From assembly GCA_048594975.1 (NCBI GenBank), contig JBMDXQ010000142.1:1-21164 (forward strand): a stretch of 21,164 nt of DNA. The letters are read 5' to 3'. Below are positions 13,778-20,580 of this stretch, piece after piece. The notes under the pieces are model-generated. The model did no database searches. It was given only the letters and a program-made list of their open reading frames with translations, and was not told where the DNA came from. The position numbers and the translations under genes were made by a program. The stretch's first letter is position 1. Each line of letters starts with the position of its first letter. This stretch comes from JBMDXB01 sp048594975 (lineage in GTDB: Bacteria; Acidobacteriota; Vicinamibacteria; Vicinamibacterales; 2-12-FULL-66-21).

Positions 13778-16159
13778 ATGCTCATCGACCTTCGTCACCT
13801 GTTGCGAAACCTCCGCCGTTCGCCGGCCAGCGCGGCAGCCGCAGTCGTGACGTTGTCGTTGACGCTCGGCGCCGGCGCCTCGATCTTCGCCGTCGTCGAT
13901 ACCGTTCTGCTCACGCCGCCGCCGTTCAGCGACCCAGATGCGCTGTTCAGACTCGGCGAGGTCCTGCCCGGCGGCGACACGTCAACGTCCCGCTCGGTGC
14001 GATATGCAACCGTCGAGGCCTGGCGTGATCGGGCGGGAACGCTGGCCGGCATCGAAGCGGCGGATGGCACACACCTGACCCTTACCGAACCCGGTCCGGC
14101 CGACAGCGTGCACGTAACTGACGTCACGCCGGGATACCTGGCGCTCCTTGGCGCCGCGACCGCGCACGGCCGGATGTTTGAGGCCGGTGACCTGAGCCAA
14201 CCGGTCGTTATCCTCACTCACACGTTGTGGCGCACGAAGCTCGCCGGCGATCCCGCGGCCGTCGGGCGGCAGATCGTGCTCAGCGGCCGACCGTATACGG
14301 TCGTCGGCATATTGCCGGAACGCTTCGTTTTTCCGCTCGACGAGGTTGATATCTTCAGGTCGCTGCAGCTACCGCCCGCCGATCCCGCGGACCCGGAGGC
14401 CCGCGCAGGTGTCCGTGTCGGGGTGTTGGCGCGCCTCGCAAGGAACGTCTCGCCGAAGGACTTGACAGCCGTGCTCGACGAAGTCAGCCAACGATCCCCG
14501 ACGCCGGCGCAGGTAGTCGCGACTCCGCTGGCCGTGGTGTTGGCGCGCGGCGCCACGAGAACGCTCGCCCTGCTCGCGGGGGCAGCCGCGCTCGCATTGC
14601 TCATCGCGTTTGCCAATCTCGCAGGGTTGCTGCTCGTGCGGTCAATCGATCGGCGGCGGGAGCTGGCGGTGAGGACCGCACTGGGCGCCCGCCCGCTCGA
14701 AATCGCGCGGCAGTTGGTGCTGGAGGCAGAGACGCTCGTCGCCATAGGCGTGGGTGGTGGCGTGCTTCTCGCAATGTGGTTGACTCCAGCCGTGGGGCGT
14801 CTTGCGCTCGAACAATTCGGCGGTGCGGCTCGGGGCGAGGTGGCGGTGAGCTGGCGCGTGATTGCGGCCGTGGCAATGGTCGCGGCCGCCTGTGCCGGGC
14901 TCTGTGGAGTGCTGCCGGCGCTTGTTTCGACGCGAGGCAATGTCGTCGACGTGTTGCGTCGCGGTGCCACGTCAGCTCCGCGTGAGCTTGGCCTGCGCCG
15001 CCTGTTCGTCACCGGCGTGATTGCGCTCGCATGCGTGCTGCTCGTCTCCCTCTCACTGGTGGGCCGCAGCCTGCGCACTGTGCTCGACGTCAACCCCGGA
15101 TTCGACGCGCGCGGCGTTCTGACATCCGGCATTTCGGTCTCTTCGGCGACGAAGTACCCCACCACGGAGCGGGTGGCGGCCTTTTTCTCGGCATTCCAGC
15201 GTGCGCTGGAGGAACGGCTGGGACCCGGCACGGTTTCAATGATCAACGAACTGCCCTTGACACACGACCGGGGCCGCGGGCTGTTCCGCATACAGGCGAC
15301 CGATCCTCCGGTTGAAATGGTGCGGCGTGAAGTTGGGCCGTCTTACTTCGACGTGATGCGGATCCCAATCATCGCCGGCCGTGCGTTCGACGCGCGCGAT
15401 GACGTCGCGGCTCCGTTCTGCGTCGTCGTGAGTCAATCACTGGCGGCGCGATGGTTCCCCGGCGAGTCACCGATCGGGCGCCAGATCAGGTTGGGACCAG
15501 CCGCGCGTCCGGCGGAAATCATCGGGGTCGTCGGAGACGTCAAGCACCGGTCACTGGAGGACGAAGCGTTCTGGCCAACCGTGTACTTCTCTGCCTGGCG
15601 CTCGCCCTCGCGTCCGATGACGCTTGTCATCCGGAGTCAACGCTCGTACGCCGAGGTGCTCGCCGTCGTCCGGGAAGAAAAGGCGCAGCTCGACGCTGAG
15701 ATGCCCGTGGTGCGTGCCCTGCGATCCATGGAGGACGTGGCGGCCGCCTCGCCAGGCCTGCCCGTCCGGCGTGCGCTGACGGCGACGTTCACGGGATTTA
15801 CGGTGCTGGCGATCGTGCTCGCCGGCATCGGGCTGTTTGGTGTCGTCGCGCACGACGTTGCAGCTCGGCGCGCGGAGCTGGCGCTTCGCATCGCATTGGG
15901 TGCCGATCCGCTGCGCATTTTCATGCGCACGCTAGGACAGGGCGCGTGGATGGTCGGAGTGGGCCTGGTGGTGGGTGCCGTTTTGTCGATCTGGGCGGCG
16001 CGCTCACTCAGCAGCATCGTGTTCGCGACGGGCCGCTTCGATCCGCTCAACGTCGCCGCGGCCGCAGCCGTACTGATGGTTGTGGGTGCCGCGGCTGTAC
16101 TGCCTGCGGCACGGCGCGCCGCGCGCACCGACCCGCTCAGTGCCCTCCGCAGCGAATAA
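13778..16159 (+). CDS. ADOP-type large permease (FtsX/MacB family) without the prefix domain
   Basis: The 793-residue protein starts at ATG 13778 (MLIDLRHLLRNLRRSP), supported by GGAGGAG eight bases upstream; the longer frame from 13727 adds 17 residues without support. The architecture is duplicated: a first membrane segment (about 18-44), a MacB-like periplasmic core (about 45-240, ending near the FtsX block LALLAGAAALALLIAFANLA), FtsX helices with LAVRTALGARPLEIARQL, a second anchor (about 410-430), a second core (VVSQSLAARWFPGESPIGRQ, EIIGVVGDVKHRSLED), and a second FtsX block with LALRIALGADPLRIF. It ends TDPLSALRSE. Unlike the permease at 10291-12972 it lacks the N-terminal prefix and has no PadR beside it. 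No ATPase is adjacent. The substrate is unknown. Confidence 0.93.
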   Translation: MLIDLRHLLRNLRRSPASAAAAVVTLSLTLGAGASIFAVVDTVLLTPPPFSDPDALFRLGEVLPGGDTSTSRSVRYATVEAWRDRAGTLAGIEAADGTHLTLTEPGPADSVHVTDVTPGYLALLGAATAHGRMFEAGDLSQPVVILTHTLWRTKLAGDPAAVGRQIVLSGRPYTVVGILPERFVFPLDEVDIFRSLQLPPADPADPEARAGVRVGVLARLARNVSPKDLTAVLDEVSQRSPTPAQVVATPLAVVLARGATRTLALLAGAAALALLIAFANLAGLLLVRSIDRRRELAVRTALGARPLEIARQLVLEAETLVAIGVGGGVLLAMWLTPAVGRLALEQFGGAARGEVAVSWRVIAAVAMVAAACAGLCGVLPALVSTRGNVVDVLRRGATSAPRELGLRRLFVTGVIALACVLLVSLSLVGRSLRTVLDVNPGFDARGVLTSGISVSSATKYPTTERVAAFFSAFQRALEERLGPGTVSMINELPLTHDRGRGLFRIQATDPPVEMVRREVGPSYFDVMRIPIIAGRAFDARDDVAAPFCVVVSQSLAARWFPGESPIGRQIRLGPAARPAEIIGVVGDVKHRSLEDEAFWPTVYFSAWRSPSRPMTLVIRSQRSYAEVLAVVREEKAQLDAEMPVVRALRSMEDVAAASPGLPVRRALTATFTGFTVLAIVLAGIGLFGVVAHDVAARRAELALRIALGADPLRIFMRTLGQGAWMVGVGLVVGAVLSIWAARSLSSIVFATGRFDPLNVAAAAAVLMVVGAAAVLPAARRAARTDPLSALRSE

Positions 16160-16280
16160 CCTGCGCGAGCAAACAGCGGGGCCCTCTAGGCGGCGTGACG
16201 ACATTGTTGGCCGCTGTGACCGTCTGCGTTACGACTGCGACAATATGAGCGGCCCGCTGCCGATGCTGAACAGGCCAACC

Positions 16281-16299
16281 TGTGCTCCGCAAAAACTCC
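16281..16299 (+). repeat. Left inverted repeat of the MITE-like element
   Basis: TGTGCTCCGCAAAAACTCC, continuing into a small hairpin, CTCCGGTCGGAG (16296-16307). Confidence 0.65.
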
Positions 16300-16357
16300 G
16301 GTCGGAGGAAGGCGCCCTATCTATTGATGCCTGGGGTCCCCCTCAGTGTTTGCCGTG

Positions 16358-16591
16358 TCATTGAGAACGTCCGTAGCTCAGCTTGAACGGTTCAGGTATA
16401 GCATCGACGGCGTCAAGCAGGCGGTATGACGCGGCCGTTCTGAAAACAACGTTCCTCATGATCGACCAAGCCAAATCGCACCCGTCGGCCAACCAGCACT
16501 TGGACCAGCTGAGCTGTTCCATCTCAGCCAACTCGACGGCGGCAGTGCTTGACCTGGCTTCCAGGGAGGCCAAGCAGCGGAAACCGGCCAA
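16358..16591 (-). CDS. Hypothetical 77-residue ORF inside the MITE-like element
   Basis: The frame from ATG 16591 to a stop at 16358 contains CWLADGCDLAWSIMRNVVFR and PEPFKLSYGRSQ. I recognise no family. It has no clear ribosome binding site and fills most of the small element. It may be a passenger gene, a remnant of a longer element, or chance. The terminal-repeat relationship does not depend on it. Confidence 0.22.
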   Translation of the reverse strand: MAGFRCLASLEARSSTAAVELAEMEQLSWSKCWLADGCDLAWSIMRNVVFRTAASYRLLDAVDAIPEPFKLSYGRSQ

Positions 16592-17015
16592 CTTTTCGGT
16601 CGGAGGAGTTTTTGCGGATCACACCCTGTAGACCCGGCGCAAGTCCAAGGCCCGTGCGATTGCCTTTATAGAACGTGTGGAGCAGATCGGCAGTGCCGAG
16701 AAGGTTGAACGCCCAGACCAGGATGAGGCCGAGCGGGCTCCGAAGCGTTGCGAAGGCAAGGACCGCCAGGATCGCGGTTGCGAGGTCGCCGTACGCGGCG
16801 GGCCCTGCGAATGCCATTGGCAACTCAGGGGAGACAACGCCGGGGACCAGGAACGCCAAGCCAACGAAACGGAAGCTGTGCAAGAGGAGGATGGGCCGAA
16901 GGGCATTCGCTCGCGGTTGGCTGCGGAGGGCTGGCCAGACGTAATGGTACGTGACAATCCCCCAGACAACAAAGCTGAACGCGACACTGATTCCAAACAC
17001 CGCTTGGGGAGGCAT
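16524..17015 (-). pseudogene. Membrane protein truncated by the MITE-like element
   Basis: The frame starts at ATG 17015 with GGGAG eight bases upstream. Residues 1-130 are a multi-pass membrane protein: VFGISVAFSFVVWGIVTYHY, then LRPILLLHSFRFVGLAFLVP, GDLATAILAVLAFATL, and LILVWAFNLLGTADLLHTFY. From about residue 131 the sequence (IRKNSSDRKVGR...) is encoded by the inserted element, and the last membrane segment is missing. The intact relative at 18781-19509 ends with FPLVLVPAFLVPLAFTLHVV, showing what was lost: the two share the R-VG-FL, PA--GD and FNL-G-ADL patterns. Function is unknown. It is the last gene of a series with the SDR gene, 74 bases after that gene's stop codon. A hybrid protein of 163 residues could still be made. 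Confidence 0.68.
16605..16623 (-). repeat. Right inverted repeat of the MITE-like element
   Basis: On the minus strand this is TGTGATCCGCAAAAACTCC, with one mismatch to the left repeat. It is read as codons for residues such as VIRKNSS in the truncated membrane protein. Confidence 0.62.
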
Positions 17016-17089
17016 ACTCGGATCTCCCGGAATGCGCGATCACGCATACGGCGAACTCGCGCGGCGGCAATTCGCCAGGTCCCGGCGCC

Positions 17090-17908
17090 TCATTGAGTTC
17101 TGTCGAGCGAGAACGTACGCCGCACTCCCTGCTCGTACATTCCTGCAGGCAGAAATCGCCGCAAACGGGCGACGGACTTCGCTTGAGGACCAATCAGGTA
17201 CCGCAGCCGCGGCGTCTTGCTGGAGACAATCTCGAGCAACGTTTCGGCTACCAGCTCAGGGCCGGGCCCGCCCTCTTCAGCAGCCCGAATGGCCTTGAAA
17301 GCCCGTTGTCGCCACGGGTCGTACTCGGCAATCCGATTAGCCCCGCTTTGCCGGTTGTTCATCATGGGTGTTTTGAGAAAGCCGGCCTCTGTCAGCGACA
17401 CGTGGATTTTGAACGGCTTCAGCTCATGGCGTAAGGCTTCTGTGTACCCTTCCAAGGCGAATTTGGTGACGGAATACATGCCCAGGAACGGAATCGGCGA
17501 TAGACCGGAGAGCGAACCGACGTTGATAATCTGCCCACCCTTCTGCCGACGCATCAACGGCAGTACCGCATTGACCATCCTGACGACGCCGAAGAAATTG
17601 GTTTCGAACTGGGCCCTGGCTTCCTCCGATGAGAGTTCTTCCAACGCACCGGCCAGCTCATAACCGGCATTGTTGATCAGCACGTCAAGGCGGCCGGCTT
17701 GACGGGAAACGGCTTCGACGGTAGCCCGCACCGAGTCATCCATGCGCACATCTAGAGGCAGCATCTCCACACCAGAGATGGGTTCGGCGCTGGCCGGATT
17801 GCGGCTGGTTCCAAACACCTGGCAGCCGCTTCGAGAAAGCAATCCAGCGGTGGCTTGCCCAACGCCAGACGACGCGCCCGTGATTAGCACTACCCTCTGA
17901 TCAGCCAT
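17090..17908 (-). CDS. SDR-family NAD(P)-dependent oxidoreductase
   Basis: The 272-residue enzyme is a classical short-chain dehydrogenase/reductase. The cofactor motif TGASSGVG is at residues 10-17 and NNAG at 79-82. The catalytic tetrad is N104, S132 (NVGSLSG), Y145 and K149 (MYSVTKFALEGYTEALRHEL). The C-terminal part (PWRQRAFKAIRAAEEGGPGP, VRRTFSLD) is typical of the subgroup often annotated as oxidising or reducing small alcohols and ketones; the substrate is unknown. The start at 17908 has an excellent GGAGGT five bases upstream. One base separates it from the stop codon of the RibD-like gene, so the two are translationally linked. TSRNP after the second strand (about 34-38) suggests NADP preference, an inference from the Arg. 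Confidence 0.94.
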   Translation of the reverse strand: MADQRVVLITGASSGVGQATAGLLSRSGCQVFGTSRNPASAEPISGVEMLPLDVRMDDSVRATVEAVSRQAGRLDVLINNAGYELAGALEELSSEEARAQFETNFFGVVRMVNAVLPLMRRQKGGQIINVGSLSGLSPIPFLGMYSVTKFALEGYTEALRHELKPFKIHVSLTEAGFLKTPMMNNRQSGANRIAEYDPWRQRAFKAIRAAEEGGPGPELVAETLLEIVSSKTPRLRYLIGPQAKSVARLRRFLPAGMYEQGVRRTFSLDRTQ

Positions 17909-17909
17909 T

Positions 17910-18512
17910 TCAGACCTCCGACGCGTCGACGATTCCTTCGTTGCGCCGGGTGTATTTCAGTGACACGGCTCCGAGATCCAGAGCCTTGGCGTCGACCAGT
18001 TTCAGGTCCATCGCCGCGCCCATGTCGCGAAAAAGAGGCCGACCGCTTCCCAGCACGATGGGACAGACCACCAGTCGATACTCGTCGATCAGCCCCTCGC
18101 TGACGAGAGATTGCGCGAGCGAGATGCTGCCCCAGACCACAATGTCCTTGCCGGATTGGCCTTTTAGCTTCGCCACTTCTTCAACCGCGCTGGTCTTGAC
18201 GATCCTGCCTTCGTCCCACGTGCCCCATGGAGCGCGGTCGAGTGTCTGCGAGAAGACGATTTTCGGCTTCGCGTTCAACTTGTCGGCGAACGGTTTTTCT
18301 TTACCCTCCGTCACATTCGGCCAATGACTCGCAAACATGCGGTAGGTCACTCTTCCGAGCAGAATCGTGTCGATGGTGTCGAGGAACGCGAACTGGTCGT
18401 CGCCGAAACTCCGATCGCCCCGCGTGGAAGCGGGAATGAAATCGACGCTGTCATCTGGGCCAGCGGCCAGGCCGTTGAGCGTGACGAATTCTTGCAGGAT
18501 CACTTTCCTCAC
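17910..18512 (-). CDS. Dihydrofolate reductase-family (RibD C-terminal-like) protein
   Basis: The 200-residue protein belongs to the RibD C-terminal/dihydrofolate-reductase-like family: VILQEFVTLNGLAAGPDD at the N-terminus, ILLGRVTYRMFASHWP, IVFSQTLDRAPWGTW, DIVVWGSISLAQSLV (the nucleotide-binding GS turn), and DEYRLVVCPIVLGSGRPLF. Stand-alone members bind NADPH and are of unclear physiological role; neither riboflavin synthesis nor folate reduction can be claimed. The start is a GTG (18510-18512) with GGAGG five bases upstream (minus strand TGGAGGATTCC before GTG). It is followed immediately by the SDR gene, indicating one transcript. Confidence 0.92.
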   Translation of the reverse strand: MRKVILQEFVTLNGLAAGPDDSVDFIPASTRGDRSFGDDQFAFLDTIDTILLGRVTYRMFASHWPNVTEGKEKPFADKLNAKPKIVFSQTLDRAPWGTWDEGRIVKTSAVEEVAKLKGQSGKDIVVWGSISLAQSLVSEGLIDEYRLVVCPIVLGSGRPLFRDMGAAMDLKLVDAKALDLGAVSLKYTRRNEGIVDASEV

Positions 18513-18571
18513 GGAATCCTCCAGTCGCTTTTCACTACCCCACCAGTCGCAACAATGTCGTTGACACGGTC

Positions 18572-18763
18572 CTACCGATGCGACGGCCAGCCGGTCCGAG
18601 CATGCATGGACGCGCCGGACTCACGATTGACCGAAGGAGTGAACGGACGCCTAACGTGCCGGGCCAAGAGAGCGTCTGCCGCACAAGAAGGAGAAGGAAC
18701 CATCTCCCACACTCCGACTGGCGTATTCAGACCTTGAAGGGGAGGCTTGTTTACGTCGGCCAT
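18572..18763 (-). CDS. Doubtful 63-residue ORF, possibly the start of a decayed gene
   Basis: The frame opens at ATG 18763 with AGAGGA six bases upstream, 17 bases after the membrane-protein stop codon, so it could be translated as part of that operon. The product begins MADVNKPPLQGLNTPVGVWE and becomes Arg/Ser-rich and unconvincing after about 30 residues, as if a longer gene had been cut. No family is recognised. The rest of the region up to the GTG of the RibD-like gene (18513-18571) shows no gene and may carry that gene's promoter. Confidence 0.3.
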   Translation of the reverse strand: MADVNKPPLQGLNTPVGVWEMVPSPSCAADALLARHVRRPFTPSVNRESGASMHARTGWPSHR

Positions 18764-18780
18764 CGTTGTCCTCTCGAAAC

Positions 18781-19509
18781 TCACTCTGGGATGCTGTTTG
18801 AAGATGGTCGACGAGCTGCCCACGTCCCGCCAAGCAGTTGCCATAAAGACACCACGTGAAGCGTGAACGCAAGCGGGACCAGGAATGCCGGCACCAGCAC
18901 AAGCGGAAAATGCGTCGCCAGCTCTGACGTCGGCGCTGTCTGGAAGATTTGCAAGGGCCCCGGGCTGGTCATGATCCCCAGTCCCACTGCAACCACCAGA
19001 TCGGCCATGCCAAAGAGATTGAAAATGATGGCTCGCCGTCTACCGTAAGGGGTCTGGACGTGCCGCGCGATCCACGGCGCCGTCGCGCCAACGATCACGT
19101 CGCCGATTCCCGCAGGTAGTGCCCACAGCGCCGGCATCTGTTCGTTTGCCATGAGCACGAGGAAGACCACGCCCACGAGCCGCCAGAGGTTGAGAAGGAT
19201 CAAGTTCTTTTGATTTGTGAGAAGGCGACGCAATGATGGAGCTGCGACGAGGCACACCGCCAGGACGAGGAGCACCAGAACGAGAGCGAACCCAATCGGT
19301 GGCGCACTGTACGGATCGGGTGGCTGGAAGACTCCGCGCCGCGCGAGCATCGTCGCGACGGTGGCCCAGGCGGCCAACACGACTCCGCTGAGGAGCGCGA
19401 TCCATGACTGATGGCTGGAGGTCCTCTCCCGCCACAACACGAGGAAGATCGCGATGACCACCGCCGTCGTTAGCCCCAGGATGAGCGCTGCCAGGAGTTC
19501 TGTGGACAT
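18781..19509 (-). CDS. Multi-pass membrane protein, probable target of the adjacent TetR regulator
   Basis: From ATG 19509 the product is 242 residues with about six to seven hydrophobic segments: LLAALILGLTTAVVIAIFLV, WIALLSGVVLAAWATVATML, IGFALVLVLLVLAVCLVAA, LWRLVGVVFLVLMANE, WALPAGIGDVIVGATAPWIA, IIFNLFGMADLVVAVGLGIM, and FPLVLVPAFLVPLAFTLHVV. No catalytic motif is seen and the family is uncharacterised to me. It resembles the truncated gene at 16524-17015. The frame extends upstream to 19830 but those residues are low-quality; ATG 19509 follows GAGAG seven to eight bases upstream and lies 19 bases after a palindromic operator, so it is preferred. The gene follows the TetR gene on the same strand, 53 bases away. 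Confidence 0.82.
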   Translation of the reverse strand: MSTELLAALILGLTTAVVIAIFLVLWRERTSSHQSWIALLSGVVLAAWATVATMLARRGVFQPPDPYSAPPIGFALVLVLLVLAVCLVAAPSLRRLLTNQKNLILLNLWRLVGVVFLVLMANEQMPALWALPAGIGDVIVGATAPWIARHVQTPYGRRRAIIFNLFGMADLVVAVGLGIMTSPGPLQIFQTAPTSELATHFPLVLVPAFLVPLAFTLHVVSLWQLLGGTWAARRPSSNSIPE

Positions 19510-19527
19510 GATCGCTCTCGGCTGGTA

Positions 19528-19543
19528 GATGACGTACGTCATC
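19528..19543. promoter_or_regulatory. Probable TetR operator 1 (perfect palindrome)
   Basis: GATGACGTACGTCATC is a perfect 16-bp palindrome lying between the TetR gene and the membrane-protein gene, 18 bases upstream of the latter's ATG. It matches the second site at 20156-20171 as GATGAYRTACRTCATC. Confidence 0.7.
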
Positions 19544-19562
19544 CTATCAAACGCAAAAAAAC

Positions 19563-20144
19563 TCACTGCTCGGCGGCCGCGAGAAAAAACCGTCTCGCGC
19601 CCTCGAGAATCCTTTGGCGATCCTGCTCGTCCGTGAACGCTCGCGCCACGGCCAACGTGCCGGCCATACCCGAGAACAGCGCAATTGTTTTCGCGCGCCG
19701 TTCCTCCTCGGTCTTGGCGGGGACGTAGTGTGCCATCCGGCTGATATGGGCTCTCAGCGCCTGCTGGAATGGTCCGCGTGCGCCGCGCGGTCGTCGGGCC
19801 ACTTCGGACGCGAGCGCAGCCACGGGGCAACCGCCGGCGACATCGTCGCAGTGCTGAATATCGAGGTATGCGTCGATGAGTGCCTTCAGTTCGCCGCTGG
19901 GCGCCGCGCCCTCGATCGCTCGAATGACGCGATCGCCGACTTCTTGAAGGCTGTGCTCGAATGCTTCCGCAAACAGCCCCTCTTTGCTGTCGAAGTGACG
20001 ATAGAAGCCACCGTGCGTCAGACGGAGATCGCGCATGAGATCCCCGATGCCGGCACCCTCACTGCCGCGTCTGCGGAATCGGCGGGCCGCGGCGCGGACG
20101 ATGCGCTCGCGCGTCTGCTGCTTGTGATCCGCGGGGTAGCGCAT
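19563..20144 (-). CDS. TetR/AcrR-family transcriptional regulator
   Basis: The 193-residue protein has an N-terminal TetR helix-turn-helix (about 10-56): ERIVRAAARRFRRRG, IGDLMRDLRLTHGGFYRHF, then SKEGLFAEAF. The C-terminal ligand domain carries CDDVAGGCPVAALASEVARR, a signature of a common TetR subgroup with a conserved Cys pair (C94 and C101 by position). It probably represses itself and the downstream membrane-protein gene, since matching palindromes lie just upstream of both. The inducer is unknown. The ATG at 20144 has no strong Shine-Dalgarno; the operator starts 12 bases upstream, so the transcript leader must be short. Confidence 0.94.
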   Translation of the reverse strand: MRYPADHKQQTRERIVRAAARRFRRRGSEGAGIGDLMRDLRLTHGGFYRHFDSKEGLFAEAFEHSLQEVGDRVIRAIEGAAPSGELKALIDAYLDIQHCDDVAGGCPVAALASEVARRPRGARGPFQQALRAHISRMAHYVPAKTEEERRAKTIALFSGMAGTLAVARAFTDEQDRQRILEGARRFFLAAAEQ

Positions 20145-20155
20145 AGCTAACTTAA

Positions 20156-20171
20156 GATGATATACATCATC
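20156..20171. promoter_or_regulatory. Probable TetR operator 2 (autoregulation site)
   Basis: GATGATATACATCATC is a 16-bp palindrome with one imperfect base pair, 11 bases upstream of the TetR start. It shares outer GATGA...TCATC arms and the same spacing with operator 1. Confidence 0.7.
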
Positions 20172-20541
20172 TCACGGTGGCGTTGCAAGTAGGGTCATAC
20201 TTCGACCAGTCGCATTTGTCGGCGCGTCGCCCAAGAATCATCGATGAAGCGGTTGAACCTCGGTCTCGGCGCGCAAGACGTCGGCCGTGCCGTCGTCTGC
20301 GGGTGACGCCAGCGACGCGCCAGCGCTAACGCGTCCGGCGCCATGTCTTTCCTCGTTCGTCCGCAAGGAGCCTCGCAGTCCTGGTATCAGTTTCCAGTTG
20401 CCGGCAGGCGATCCGTTTCAGTGTGCCGAGGCCCTTCTGGTTGGTCTCGTGGGGCCGTCGCGGATGTGGCGGTCCCGCAGACTCGTCGTGTCTGGTCCCC
20501 CATGAGCTGTAATCAGCGGCGAGACGACCCAATGATTTCGT
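20172..20541. other. Intergenic stretch with no recognisable gene
   Basis: This divergent region lies between the two TetR genes. Short frames (20287-20505 plus, 20326-20532 minus) have no ribosome binding sites or known motifs. The promoter of the leftward TetR gene should lie in its first 60 bases, near operator 2, but I cannot define it. Confidence 0.45.
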
Positions 20542-20571
20542 TTGACTGCCATCCTAAGTGTTGGTTAGACT
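20542..20571 (+). promoter_or_regulatory. Likely promoter of the right-edge TetR gene
   Basis: TTGACT (20542-20547) and TAGACT (20566-20571) are 18 bases apart. The start point would fall at about 20578-20581, at or next to the ATG at 20581, so the message may be leaderless; there is no Shine-Dalgarno before this ATG. Confidence 0.45.
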
Positions 20572-20580
20572 GATACTCAA

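Larger units (their letters stand above)
16281..16623. mobile_element. 343-bp MITE-like nonautonomous element
   Basis: The ends are inverted repeats, TGTGCTCCGCAAAAACTCC (16281-16299) and, on the minus strand from 16623, TGTGATCCGCAAAAACTCC, matching at 18 of 19 positions. The first 12 bases equal the left end of the integrase-type IS at 5561. An 11-base direct repeat, CGGTCGGAGGA, follows the left end and precedes the right end. No transposase is encoded; the only frame is a 77-codon ORF. The right end interrupts the reading frame of a membrane-protein gene. Outside the ends both flanks have CC, but a longer target duplication is not evident. Confidence 0.65.

Noticed and set aside
18649..18655. 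GCCTAAC/GTTAGGC, the core of an integron attC site
   Set aside because: No second, complementary core with the required spacing or stem structure was found nearby, and there is no integrase or cassette array.
18781..19830. Long 349-codon version of the membrane protein starting at 19830
   Set aside because: The extra N-terminal residues overlap the TetR gene in another frame and cross the operator. The ATG at 19509 begins directly with a membrane segment and has a usable ribosome binding site.
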